Part shown: positions 24,571 to 36,091 of the stretch, piece by piece
Numbering within the stretch: the first letter of the stretch is position 1
Layout: every line of letters begins with the position of its first letter
Assembly (NCBI GenBank): GCA_943737045.1
Contig: CALSFV010000084.1
Coordinates: 2,501 to 66,500 of the forward strand
Length of the DNA: 64,000 bases
From: Parapristionchus giblindavisi
Lineage: Eukaryota; Nematoda; Chromadorea; Rhabditida; Diplogasteridae
Direction: 5' to 3'
The notes under the pieces: generated by a model
Seen by the model: the letters and a program-made list of their open reading frames with translations, nothing else
What the model was told of the DNA's origin: nothing
Databases searched by the model: none
Made by a program: the position numbers and the translations under genes

Positions 24571-26829
24571 CTGTCGGAAAAAGGTTTCGATTACGGGCGA
24601 TAAATAACACAAACACTAAAGAAAGATGAGTGAAAACTGAACCAAAACGAACATAGCATATCGAATATATTCTGGCGCTATTTCAAACTTCCCAATATTA
24701 AATTTGCATCTCACAAGTTCATATTGATATTGCGCAACACACCTACACATCGTGCAAACATAAAAATAAGCGAAAAATTCAATATCTCAACTTCCGCAGT
24801 CCGAGTTGCAAAGGGCAAACAGAGTATACGGTAATACGTGGTGCGGAAACACACGTACCACTTATCGTGAACTGAAAAAACTTTTAGTCTACTTATACCG
24901 TAATCACTAGCCGTAGACTTGCGTTTTACTTCTAGTAAACTAGCCGTAAACTGCTAGTCTGTGACGTCACGTAAGTGTACTACTAGTCTGGAAATACCAG
25001 AGTACGTGCCTACGCCGTAACCTCTGCCGTAACGACGGAGACGCTGCGGAGGAGGTTACGGCGTAGGCGCGTAAGGCAAATGTAACGATGCATAAGGGAG
25101 AAAAGGATAAGGAAAATGGAGGCGATGGAACAAGATAAAGATCGGAATCAATAAAATTCATTTATTTATTTATTTATTTCGTCAAATATAATGAGAAGGG
25201 GTGATAGGATATTACATACCTACAAATATCTCTTTAAATTATCACATTTCTGCGCCTCGCCTCGGGCGTAGATTAAAAAAATAAATTTATTTATTTATTA
25301 ATATCGTACATTTCAGGCCTTCTCTACTGTATATATATCTACACAATACTCATCATACCGATATCTCTCCGACGTAGTGTTTCTCTTCAACTATAATCTC
25401 TTTCTTCATCATCATCATCATCATACTTTCGTCGTCCTTCAACCGCTCCTTCACACGTCTTTCAACCGGGGACGCAGGAGCGCCACTGGCCCGGCCACAT
25501 GTACCATCTGTGGCCAGTGTCTGGCCACATTCTGGCCACAAATCGGCCTCCGCGTCCCTCCCAACATCTGATTCTCTCCACGCTTCAGTCTTTCACACCA
25601 CAGCGTCTCCGTACGCACGCATATGATCACTCTTATTCTTCTTTCAACCACTCTCCCACTTATATCTCAACATTTGATCCTTGATCTTTGATCTTTGATC
25701 TTTCATACTCTAATCATGCCTATGTTCTCTAGTCTATGCGACCTCATTGTGCTCCCATTCGGCCGTAGCCTTGAATGAACAGTCGCTGATCTCAGATAAC
25801 AGCTGCCCCTCAAGCTCTGTTAAGGTTACTGATCTACCAATTATCGATTGAACGATTATCGATTGATTTTTAATCGATTGATTGATTTTCTTTTTGATAT
25901 TGGTTTCTCAGTGCCAACTGCTGACATTCGTCAAGGCTCGGCCGAAATACAAAAGTCGATTTATGTATCTTATCTTACAATTATTATTACAATTATTATT
26001 ATTATTATTTGTATTATTATTATTATTCATTTTCATTGTGTGAGTGTTTGTGTCCCCATATCCCACCACGAATTCCTTCCTGACCACAGACACCTACCGT
26101 ATACCCTCTGCTCATTATCGATTATTTCCTACTCTAGCCGTCTAGCCGCTCTCTCCATCACGCTCCGCTATCTCGCCCTCTCGCTCTTGACTCTCGTTTC
26201 TCTATCACTGACTCTCTCCACTGTTTCTGCGTCTTTCAAACCACTTAGTAGAGTATATATACATATACATATAGACAGAATACTATCCAGAATTATGTAC
26301 AAGAGTTACACTAACATTAAATTATTTCATCTTTATATATGTTTCTCCGCCCCTGTGCTATGATCCCACGTTACAAACACCCGCTGATGGTCTATGGTGA
26401 CGTCGGATTTTAGCAAAAAATCAATAATCAATATTCTCATTTTGATCTACCCAAATCTCTGACGTCGTCTGCGACTACGCAATGGCACATACTCCGTGTG
26501 AGGCTCTCCCCCCGCATGGTTAACCATGGTTGACCAGATTTGCCCTATGGGTAACATCTGATTACCCATGGTTGACCATCCCCCGCCCAACCCATTCTCA
26601 CCTATAATCGTGTAAGTTTCGAGTCCATTACCTTCTATGTAGTCCGTATATTCTCTGTCCTTTTTCCTCCCCAGGGTTGGGTTCTATCTTATTCTTCTTC
26701 TCATTTCTCATCCAATCGATATTCTCACACACATTTATTGATCCTCCCCATTCAGTTTCTGCAATGTATTAGTTTGACACAACAATTGTTCATTTATTGA
26801 TTGATTTATTGATTGATTTATTGGTTATT

Positions 26830-27386
26830 GATTGATTGTAGATCAGAGATCACATGACTCTCCAATTATTCCCCCACTACACCACTCTCATCATCATATT
26901 CACAAGAATAATCTCCCTACAGTTACACACACCGCACCAATATTTAAATATTTAAATATGGTAAACGTCGACGCCATAGGCGCACTCACAGATACACCAC
27001 CACACCACCCCCTTCTACTATCAAGATAGAATGACTCAATTCGTACAGTTACCACCCGCTTGGATGTAAACCGTTAAACCGTTAGAGAGTTGTGCCATTT
27101 TGGAATAAACATGTTCATATTACGTGGAACATTGCATGAACATAACATTGTACAACATTAAAGTACAATGAGTCCGATGAAGAGATTACAGAATTGGCAT
27201 TGAATGATCGCTAGTATAGCAGTGAACTCGTGCAGGGCCTTTTCTTTCATGAACATTTCAAAAGAAAAAGATCGAAGGAATCGAAGGAATTATTGATTGA
27301 TTGTAGATCAGAGATCACATGACTCTCCAATTATTCCCACACTCCACCACTCTCATCATCATATTCACCAGAATAATCTCCCTACA
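26830..27386 (+). repeat. Direct repeat pair of about 92 bp
   Basis: 26830-26921 and 27294-27386 share ATTGATTGTAGATCAGAGAT and GACTCTCCAATTATTCCC, with few differences, 464 bp apart. No reading frame is conserved between them. Confidence 0.8.
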
Positions 27387-28528
27387 CAGTACATGTCGAT
27401 ACAAACCCGGTGACCAACCGCACAGTTTTGCTAGATAAAGTGTTCAAATGTACATATTACTGTTGGGATACAGTTTGCGTACAATGGCATCATTGTGGGT
27501 ACTGCATATTATGTGGAAATGATGGGGAAAATAAATTCACGAAATATCTCATCTCATCAGCACACGGTACTGACGAGAAAGTTTAGGGATGTTACAAGCA
27601 ATTTGCAGTCCGTTCAATTATTAGAGATAGTTGTTTTTGTACATTCAAGACACCTCAGATCTCGATATAATAAATAAGTAACAAAATGACATCTGACTAT
27701 GAGATGAAAAATAATAATAATAAAATAAATTTTAAAAATAAATAAATTATAAGAAAAATAAGACCCTGTACAAACATTTGCCAAGTTACTTCAAAAAAAA
27801 ATCTTGTATTTTTTCGAGCGATTGTGACCCTTCAACTTTTTTCCGTCAGAATATTGTCGACTATCGTATAAATGTACACAACTTCTCATTGTTGGACCTT
27901 GTATGTGCAGTGCATTGTGCACTTAGTAGTGAATCGTCCTATATTTAGATGAATTTGCTCCGAGTGCAAGTCAAGTCAGTGTTGTATTTCATCGCAATGT
28001 TTTCAGCGAACCCTATCGGACACTTCTCACTTCACTCATTCTATTATATTCGTCTACCAATGTTCATGGATTAACTTGTTTTTGGTCAAGTCTGCCAGAA
28101 CATGCCGTGTTATTTGACAATTTTACGAGATTCGGGGGTGTTGCGAGTTTGAATTTTATTGAAATTTTGTTAAATCGTTGTGGCGATCTTGATGGAGTAG
28201 CATTTCATTAAACACTTGCTAATTTCCTACATCGTACCGTAGGTCCCACTTCTAATCATTCATTTCAAGTTTAAGGCAGTTGAGAATAAGTTTCACTCTA
28301 TTCTAAAAGTTTATTCTTCGACAGCTCCTCGTTAAGTTCTTCGACACTGTAGACTCCAAAACAAACAAAAAACATAAAATACTAAGTTTGATACGAATTA
28401 AGTGAGCTAATTGTATTATAAGTTGTACTTCGCATGATACCGTACGTGACGTACTACGTGTACCACATTTGATCAATCATATGGACGCTTAATTTCGAAA
28501 TAACATGAGCAGATCAGGTAAGGCAGAG

Positions 28529-28600
28529 TGATAGAAGCGTGGTGTATTGGTAAGACTGTCCTTCCACCCAAAAAGAGTTTCGAATCCCGTCCGGAGATTT
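28529..28600 (+). repeat. tRNA-like segment, possible SINE head
   Basis: TGGTGTATTGGTAAGAC resembles an A box and GTTTCGAATCCC a B box, spaced about 32 bp. The arms do not fold into a good cloverleaf, so it is not a functional tRNA. A similar B-box motif, GGTTCGAATCCC, is at 56450-56461. Confidence 0.35.
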
Positions 28601-28830
28601 AACCTCACCCTTAGTATACACTATGAAACAAACGTGGTGTCGTTCTATCAGTGCCATTAGCATAATCGGTACATGAGCGATCTTTGGTTCCATGTCACAC
28701 AGTGTTCTGTATAGGTATCCATGAACGTTGGTAAACCGCTTGCCGGAAAATGTGACGTCACAACCGTAGACGGAGGCGTTTTCCAGAAATCATCCAAAAA
28801 ATCCACGTTTGCCACCGTTCATGGATCTTT

Positions 28831-28948
28831 CATGGACCTCTGGTTCAAGACATTTTTCTTTGATAACCAAACAAGCGAAAGACCATTGTATTGTAGAGAG
28901 TTTCTACCTTGAAGGATTGTTTTGGATTTCAGTCTAGATAACACTGTG
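28831..28948. mobile_element. Degenerate fourth copy of the 120-bp MITE
   Basis: It keeps the core (TTTTCTTTGATAACCAAAC, GACCATTGTATT, AGAGAGTTT) and a CACTGTG right end. The left end is mutated and no target duplication is visible. Confidence 0.5.
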
Positions 28949-29035
28949 GTCATGGCTTTCAACCATTTTCTATAACATTGTTTTGATTTAACAATTATGT
29001 GCGTGCAACCCACTATAATTGCACGCAACCTGTAA

Positions 29036-29263
29036 TGCGGTGTTAAAATCTTGGAAAAGTAGATGGAAAAGTGAAAAGTAGTGTTAATTTTGTAATTGTA
29101 AAAGTAGTTGGAAAAGTAGTGATCCAACACTTGCGTAAAGGGTTCTTATTGTAAAAGTTTGTCAATTACGAAGCTATGATACTTTTCCAACTACTTTTAC
29201 AATTACAAAATTAACACTACTTTTCACTTTTCCATTTACTTTTCCAAGATTTTAACACCACAT
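29036..29263. mobile_element. 228-bp palindromic MITE, second copy
   Basis: Identical length and nearly the same arms as 13341-13568 (GGTGTTAAAATCTTGG…AAGATTTTAACACCACA). Flanks are TAA and TTA. Intergenic. Confidence 0.78.
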
Positions 29264-29895
29264 TAATTAGAATTCTAAACTTTGAATAATTTCTTCACTC
29301 ATCTTTCGTTATAGGTTATCATCTTTTCGTTGATCCGACATGAATAAATGTATCTTTACTATCTTATCACTTGCATCATGTGATCTTTAGCCTGGCTCTG
29401 ATTTTTGAACCTAATCATTTATTTATCCCATCATGTAGAATCATAACTGTGCGGTTGGGTTTCCATCGCATATACGATTTTGATCTTTGATCTTTGATCT
29501 TTCATTTATTTGCAGTGTTCTCTCTATCATAAGCACACAAACCGATCCGATTCTCCAGTCGAATCTCTTTCCTTATCACATCATCTGATCTACTCCATAG
29601 CTAATACTTTTTTCTTCATTCGCATCAGAGCAAACATTCGTTATCCAAACTCTCTACATATTTAATATCACGTTTTAATCTAATCTGTGTATTTGTCCTA
29701 TAACTCTCTACTAAATATGATTAAAATATTATTATTATATCAATATATTATATCAAATAAATAAATAAATAAATAAAAACAGTTCTGTTAGATTGAACTG
29801 TCGAACATGACGACCTCGTACATGTAGGTTTCATCTCTAACAGATATATTCAAATAGATAAATAAACTTTGATATACATACAGTATCTACCTGCG

Positions 29896-30000
29896 TTAAG
29901 GCACAACCCAATCTAATTTTATACACCGCTCTGGTCATTCTCTCTCGCAGACAAAGATAGCGAGAGAATGTGGTCATAGTTCAGAGTTTCAAATTAGCTG
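29896..30000. mobile_element. TTAA MITE family A, right end lost
   Basis: TTAAGGCACAACCCAATCTA at the left, CTCTCTCGCAGACAAAG core, then TTTCAAATTAGCTG where the match stops. Confidence 0.6.
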
Positions 30001-30554
30001 TCGCAGTAATTCATACGAATTGATACCATACGCATGTTCACTCTCGGATTCTCCTCATTACCTATTCGATCGGATTATTGTTCACTACTATATTAACGTA
30101 TTCAGTATTTACCGCGGGTGCAATCACCTCTCACAGATGTGACTATTTCTGAATTTATCGATTTGCATATTGAAATAGAACATCGAACGTTCTAATTCAT
30201 TTTTATACTTTATCACTATCAATTCCCCTTTTGGGCGGCACCGGGAGGATGAAATTTAGAAAATAGGGTTATCAAATCTCCCCTCCACCCTCATCATTAG
30301 ATATTCTCGAATTCGTCCCTAAACCCTCATCCTTTACAAACTGCCACCGAGCCAAAACCGAAATCGCCTTATGCGACGGAAATCCATCTATCCCTATTCT
30401 GTGTACACATCACCCTGTTATTATATATATTTGATGGAATAAAGAATAAATAAATAAATAAATAAATAAAATAAAGATCTTGCCTAACACTTCAAGATCA
30501 GAGATCAGTAGTTTCCATTCTTCGATTTCTCGTCAAGAGTGCGGCCACCTTTAA

Positions 30555-30660
30555 AGGCACACCCCAAGCTAATTTTACTCTGGCAACGCTCTCTCGTAGA
30601 CAAAGAAAGCGAGAGAGCGTGACCAGAGCGGAGAGTTTCAAATTAGCATGGGGTGTCGCT
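30555..30660. mobile_element. TTAA MITE family A between 57-bp direct repeats
   Basis: AGGCACACCCCAAGCTAATT…AATTAGCATGGGGTGTCGCT with TTAA at the left and TTGA at the right. Near-identical 57-bp blocks at 30496-30552 and 30673-30729 flank it. Confidence 0.7.
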
Positions 30661-31057
30661 TTGACAATTAAGGATCAGAGATCAATAGTTTCCATTCTTC
30701 GATTTCTCGTCAAGAGTGCGCCCACCTTTCAATTCTTCCATTCCTATTCATATTCTTCCTTGTCTAGGGACAAGAGAAGACGCAATGACCCTTGACTCCC
30801 CCCTTCCACAGAGGATAAGAACCGGATTGTGTTCTATTACATAACTACTATTATCACAACTCTCTTTCTCTGACTCTCTCGGTCTCTTTCTATCTCTAGC
30901 TCTCTCTCTTTTTCTCTGACTCTCTAAGTCGTAGTCTATCTCTATCTCTCTCCATCCCATCTCCATCCTTTCGCACCAACCGTCGAGGGATGATCCAAAA
31001 AGAGCACTCTATCAACTCTCGACCTAGGAGAGCGCGCGCATCGCTCCCTCTCCCATC

Positions 31058-31129
31058 GGGGGTATAGCTCAGTGGCAGAGCATTCGACTGCAGATCGAGA
31101 GGTCCCCGGTTCAACTCCGGGTGCCCCCT
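31058..31129 (+). tRNA. tRNA-Cys (GCA)
   Basis: A 72-nt cloverleaf. The acceptor stem GGGGGTA pairs with TGCCCCC and the discriminator base is T. The A box TAGCTCAGTGG and B box GGTTCAACTCC are intact; the anticodon loop is CTGCAGA with GCA at 31090-31092. There is no intron. Sequence and arms match metazoan cytosolic tRNA-Cys and no stem is broken, so it is probably functional. CCA is not encoded. Confidence 0.95.
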
Positions 31130-31144
31130 ACGTTCTTTTGCTGA

Positions 31145-31149
31145 TTTTT
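31145..31149 (+). terminator. Pol III T-run after tRNA-Cys
   Basis: Five T residues 16 nt beyond the mature 3' end, preceded by a T4 run at about 31136. Both lie where RNA polymerase III terminators are expected. Confidence 0.6.
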
Positions 31150-31495
31150 CCTAGACGCCTCATGTGGTTCTCATAGTGCTTACTGGATGATTCACTCTGG
31201 TTAGAGTTATCAGTGCTTTTCCATTGTCCTCTGCCTAATCATTATATCAGTATTATCAGTCTTCTTTCACTTTCACTGTGCGTGGCAAGAAGTGACGTGA
31301 TATGCGTTTCCATCCTTTGATTTCGAATGCTTTCTGGTCTGTCTGACCATGCGGTCTGGCAATCTTTGGTTCGCGTGATAGCTGTAGTAACGACACTGCG
31401 GCATAAAAGATCGTAACGCTGGACATTATTTATTTCTTGAGTTTCTAACACAACCCATTTCTTAGTTTAACCCTTTCTTTCTCTACAGGGTGCGG

Positions 31496-31701
31496 CATAA
31501 TTACGGAGACAAGATCTTTGATCTCCCCTCATCACATGTGTTGAGCAAATCGACTCAACTTATAACATTTTGTCAACAACTAAGACACGAGATACACATA
31601 ATGATGAGCTTTAGCTAAATGATTTCGAGAGCGTCGGTGGAACACCCAAAAGCCGCGGCTAAATGAAAGAAGTCTTGTCTCCGTAATTCTGCCGCACCCT
31701 G
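31496..31701. mobile_element. 206-bp TA-duplicating MITE
   Basis: The inverted ends CAGGGTGCGGCATAATTACG and its partner (one mismatch over about 27 bp) are flanked by TA at 31494-31495 and 31702-31703. This fits a mariner-type MITE; the interior has no coding potential. Confidence 0.8.
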
Positions 31702-31748
31702 TATAATGGTGCTATTGTTAAAAATCATTTTCGAATAATCTTTGTTAA

Positions 31749-31861
31749 AGGAAGCGTAACCTCACTCAAAGGTCTCTTCGACGCGCGATGCTCTCTCGTT
31801 GTTAGAGAACAGAGAAATAGTGTGCGCAATGAAGAGATCTTTGAGTGAGGTTACGCTCCCT
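31749..31861. mobile_element. TTAA MITE family B, 113 bp
   Basis: AGGAAGCGTAACCTCACTCA…GAGGTTACGCTCCCT, flanked by TTAA at 31745-31748 and 31862-31865. The core GTTGTTAGAGAACAGAGAAA marks the family. Confidence 0.75.
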
Positions 31862-32841
31862 TTAATTGAACATCATGCTAAAATTTCCGCAGTTCTGGAT
31901 ACGTTTCACACTGATTGCTTACGTTTGACATCTCAAAGTTCTCTGTTAATATTCATTGGCCGGGTTCATGATAAAGCGTCTGACATAACTAAAAATAAGT
32001 AAGTTTTCTCGTTCATAAAAATAAGCTGTGTTCCGTGAAAGATATCAGCGCCATTATCATAATCGGTACATCATCGATCTCTGAATCAATTGTGTCACTA
32101 GCGTTTTCCACTGTTCTTTTCTATCTGCTCTCCACCAAAATTATTTTTTTTCCTATTTTTTCAATGGTTTCAAATAGTTATTTCAATAGTCTGAGCTGGC
32201 TCCATATGATAGTTTATGTTTTATGTTTTATATTTATGCCCAGACGTTGCTTCGAATGACTCATAGATGAAGCCATCCATATTATCATCTTCATCTTTAT
32301 CTTATATTGTAAAATTATGAAACTTTCCTGCAAAATACAGGAAAAATCAATTATACTACAAAATACACGGATCAAAAATCAATTGTCCTATTCATAGTTC
32401 TCCTTCCCTTCATTCTTACCACACACATTACTAGAAGTACTCTCCAATAACCATTCGATTCTTTAGAGATGATTGTCCTTTTCATCTATCGTCACTTTAC
32501 TCTTTACAAGATCGAAATCATAGATCAAAGGATCATTAATGCCCAAGCCCAAGGTCTTTTAATTTATCACGTTATTTGTACTCTCACTTTATTGCCCAAT
32601 TCAAAACATGAAGTGTATTTATGAATGTTTTGTCTTGAAGTAGAGTTGGCAGTCTCTATAACTCATGATAAGTCAACTTGTTTCTCGCTTTTGTCAACAC
32701 ACTTTAATTGCCAAACATTTGTGGCAGTGGCATTATATGGCACTCATTTTTGTTGTCAGCGAGAGAGCGTAGCTTGAACGGAGAGTCAAATTAGCTCGGA
32801 ATGTGCCTTTCTGCTTTGTATCACTATGAATTAGCATGAAT

Positions 32842-32906
32842 TATCACCGGCTAGCAGTGATCTCCAGCAGAACTTCTTGTTGGCTGAGTAACGGGATTTA
32901 CCTTTA
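32842..32906 (+). repeat. Structured ~70-bp repeat, copy 3
   Basis: TATCACCGGCTAGCAGTGAT, AGAACTTC, GAGTAACGGG and TACCTTTA in the same order as 5054-5127. Confidence 0.6.
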
Positions 32907-33199
32907 TTGCCCATGTCATGCCGTCTAACCATCAGAAAGTGCCCAGACAACCTTTATTCGCCGTCAAATGGACATAAAACCACCCCAACTGTTTCCTCCT
33001 CTCTCTATATCTTGTACTGGCCTTTGTAATCGGCTACGCACGCGTAAAGAGAGAGATGATCCGAAAATGGCCATCGTCATTTTCACTCACTCACACGAAG
33101 AGAAAAACTCTCTTATGATCAGGGATAGATCCTCTTCCACACTCATACATAAATTTCACTCGTGGTTGGGGAATTAGTCGCTCGTTATAGGTATACGCA

Positions 33200-33283
33200 G
33201 AACTAATTTAGGCTCTCCGCTCTAGTCATACTCTCTCGCAGGCTGCGAAATCGCGAGAGATTTTCAACTTTGTTTGGGGTGTG
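33200..33283. mobile_element. TTAA MITE family A, degenerate
   Basis: AACTAATTTAGGCTCTCCGC, CTCTCTCGCA and TTTGGGGTGTG remain. Confidence 0.45.
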
Positions 33284-33538
33284 AATTCAACTACAAGAAG
33301 TCCCTGTGGAGCCTTAATACGAGATCGTTTTCTGAGTGCTATACCTTCTGACGCAATTGTTCATTGCCAAAATCATTGGGGAAATATATGATCGGGGAAT
33401 ATTTCCCTAATCCCAAAGCTATTTTCTCCATGTACACAGGCTATTTATATGTGTTTCCGTGTTCCTCAACTTTGATCGATTCCATTTTAATCACTTATTC
33501 GTATAAATTCAATATAGTTGTATACATATGATCGTAGT

Positions 33539-34059
33539 CAGGGCTGGGACACAAAACGTTTTCTTGATACAAAAATTTTGTGTACACAAAAAACACAAAA
33601 ATATTTTTTTGTGTACACAAAACACAAAAAAACACAAAAATTTTTTTCACTAAATTCGAGCAAGTTTATAGCTAAGAAAAAGGTATGTGTCGATATAGAA
33701 CTTTTATATGGGCAAAACAACATGTAATAGCAATTCAAGACCGAACTGCGACTCAGAAACCACGAGTTTGATATTTTGCCGAACCAAAGTGGAGATAGCA
33801 ATCTTCGAATTACCGATAATACGAAATGTTAGATTAAAATTGTCCTATTATTGTAAAATTTACAATGCTGCTTATAAAAATATATCATACGTAGCGATAA
33901 ATATCGTCGATTTTCTTCCTGAAAATCGGAAAATTGATGCAAATTTTTTGTGTTATTTTGTGTCATTTTTACACAAAATTTTAACACAAAAAATTTTGTG
34001 CCCAAAACCATAAAAAACACAAAAAAACACAAAACACAAAACACAAAATCCCAGCCCTG
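33539..34059. mobile_element. 521-bp hAT-type non-autonomous element with perfect 8-bp duplication
   Basis: The ends CAGGGCTGGGA…TCCCAGCCCTG are flanked by ATCGTAGT at 33531-33538 and 34060-34067. An 8-bp duplication and CAGGG ends are diagnostic of the hAT superfamily. Subterminal DNA is packed with ACACAAAA on both sides. Open frames inside are short and AT-driven; no transposase. Confidence 0.85.
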
Positions 34060-34157
34060 ATCGTAGTGTACCATCGCTCACGTAAAATTCTCGAGCAATT
34101 AGGGGAAATTCTTTTATATGTACTTCTTTTCTTCCTTTTTTAACACTATTTTTTTAA

Positions 34158-34268
34158 GGGAACGTAACCTCTCTTAATGGTCTCTTCTACGCGCAATGCT
34201 TCCTCGTTGTTAGAGAACAGGGAAATAGTGTGCGCAATGAAGAGGTCATTAAGAGAGGTAACGCTCCC
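34158..34268. mobile_element. TTAA MITE family B
   Basis: TTAA|GGGAACGTAACCTCTC…GAGGTAACGCTCCC|ATTA; core TTGTTAGAGAACAGGGAAAT. Confidence 0.7.
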
Positions 34269-34538
34269 ATTACAATATACGGTCTGATCTAACAAAACTT
34301 ATCTGAAAGATATATCCCATCCCCGATGTGTTCTATTGAAGATTATTATTATTATTTAAAAAATATTATTTAAAAAATTATTATTATTATTATTATTATC
34401 TCGCATACTGATGAAGCCCATTCCGCATACGTCGGTTCCGGTGTCCGAGCACACCTTTAACTTATTATTATCTTATCTTCCCTTTTGATTATCTTTGACA
34501 CCGTCGGAAAACATTCCATTTTCCGTCATCATAGTTTC

Positions 34539-34645
34539 CTTAAAGGCACTCCCTGAGCTGATTTTTCTCATTTTAATTACTCGCAGAGAAAGACAGCGAG
34601 AGAGTGCTACCAGAGCGAAGAGTTTTAAATTAGCTGTGCCTTTAA
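34539..34645. mobile_element. TTAA MITE family A, short
   Basis: CTTAAAGGCACTCCCTGAGC at the left; TTTTAAATTAGCTGTGCCTT at the right. Confidence 0.6.
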
Positions 34646-36091
34646 GATGTCCGTTTCTGCTTCCAGTTCCAATAGGAAGCGATGGTATTTCGATGATCAT
34701 AAATTTGCCGTGTCATATGATCTCTCCACTTTTGATACTGTATCTCGTTTTTCTCTTTTTCATTTCGCGACTTTTCAAAACCATTTTAAGAATGTAAACG
34801 AGTATTTCCGCGTGTGTAGCTTCGTCCCAACTTCCGTTTAAATATAATTTTAAAGTTTTCGTCGTTATATCATATCAAAGACAGGCGCCGTTTCGCCGTT
34901 TTTATCGCTATCTCTCGCCATCGTTATTATTCTTTCGTTCCTGCTTCTTCTTCTTCTTCTTATTCTCCATTGCACAAACAATATATTAGATTCTATTCTC
35001 GTGTTATGTTTGATGGAATTACTATTAGATTTGCGCCTAATTCTAAATCTAGTAAGAAGCGCTATGCATATCGGAGCTCTCATCGCTTGACCCCTAGATA
35101 AATGTGTTCAAATCGTATCTTGGTTTGCGCTGATCCTTGGTCTTGGTATTGGTCTTGCACGCTTCTTTCTTTGGTTTCTACCCCCAAAAGTGACGAGATC
35201 GTCTATTTGGCTCGCATAATTGCCTAATAAAGATCGAAAGTTATTGATACGTCTGGCTTATCAAATGCATTTATATGTCTGAACACAATCGACAACTACT
35301 TCTTGGACTTATAAAACTTCTATATTTTCCTCTTGCTCCAATATTCTGCGCAAAATAATATTAATGTTATTTCATATGCTGTTTCTCTCTCCTACTCTGT
35401 ACTCTTTTTTACTGTTCTTTATACTCTATTGTCCGGATACTCCTTTGTCTAATCATATCGACATAAATTGATTCTGTCTGATTCCATTGTCCTTCCGGGA
35501 CAGCTATTTTTCTTTGTTCAACAAAAGAATACACCTCATTTAATTATTTTTTTCGTCTTTTGTACACGGTCTCTGGTAATGCTCTCTGTCGCTTTCTCTA
35601 TCTATACTCTTTTGTCCTATCGTATCGATATAATACCCGAAATACACTTTTTTTCTTTTTTGTACGCATCTTTTCAAAGAATGTAAGCATGACATGTATT
35701 GTTTCGTGTATAATATTACTCGAATATCATTATTTTGTTCATTTCATTACTATTATTATTATGCATTATTGTATTACTCATTATCCTCCCTCATATCGAT
35801 TGAATCATCTGTCTGTCTCTTGTTCATTGTCATCTTTCTCCTGTACCCCTTATTGGATGATTGCATGAATGATGGGAAGCACAACTGATATTAGATTGGA
35901 GGGCAGAGAGGCACAAGGAGAGGGAGAAGAGAGGCAGATTGAGGAAGAGAATGATTGGGAGAGAGGGAGAGAGAAGGGAGGGCGAGAGAGAGATAGAGGT
36001 TGAGATGGAGACAAAGGGAAAGGTAGAGGTACCTAGAGAGAGATTCAAAAGATGACTATTCCTGCTTCATACCGGTATATGAAATTTGTCC

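Larger units (their letters stand above)
22398..25002. mobile_element. 2605-bp element with TA target duplication, parent of a 207-bp MITE
   Basis: Terminal inverted repeats CTCTGGTATTTCCAGACTAG open at 22398 and close at 25002, flanked by TA (22396-22397 and 25003-25004). The empty site is read from the intact host MITE (GCCTTACGTGCC). The first about 190 bp and last about 80 bp match the short copy at 60658-60864, which thus looks like an internal deletion derivative. The TA duplication suggests the Tc1/mariner group, but no DDE/D transposase was recognised inside. Confidence 0.7.
22374..25095. mobile_element. 109-bp TAA-type palindromic MITE interrupted by a 2.6-kb transposon
   Basis: Outer ends TGCATCGTTACATTTGCC (from 22377) and its reverse complement (to 25092) are flanked by TAA at 22374-22376 and 25093-25095, as in PIF/Harbinger-type insertions. 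Removing the insert 22398-25002 and one TA leaves about 109 bp with a GC-rich hairpin (25005-25070). An uninterrupted relative of the same length is at 4843-4951. Confidence 0.8.
25096..31057. other. Intergenic stretch
   Basis: Holds a minus-strand open stretch at 25353-25541 with a plausible donor but no convincing acceptor, the 92-bp direct repeats, a tRNA-like segment and several MITEs. No gene supported. Confidence 0.5.

Noticed and set aside
25353..25541. Minus-strand exon with a Lys/Glu-rich tail and a gtatga donor
   Set aside because: Composition is coding-like, but the upstream boundary is only a weak gaaag and the Met run is a CAT repeat. It cannot be joined to other exons.
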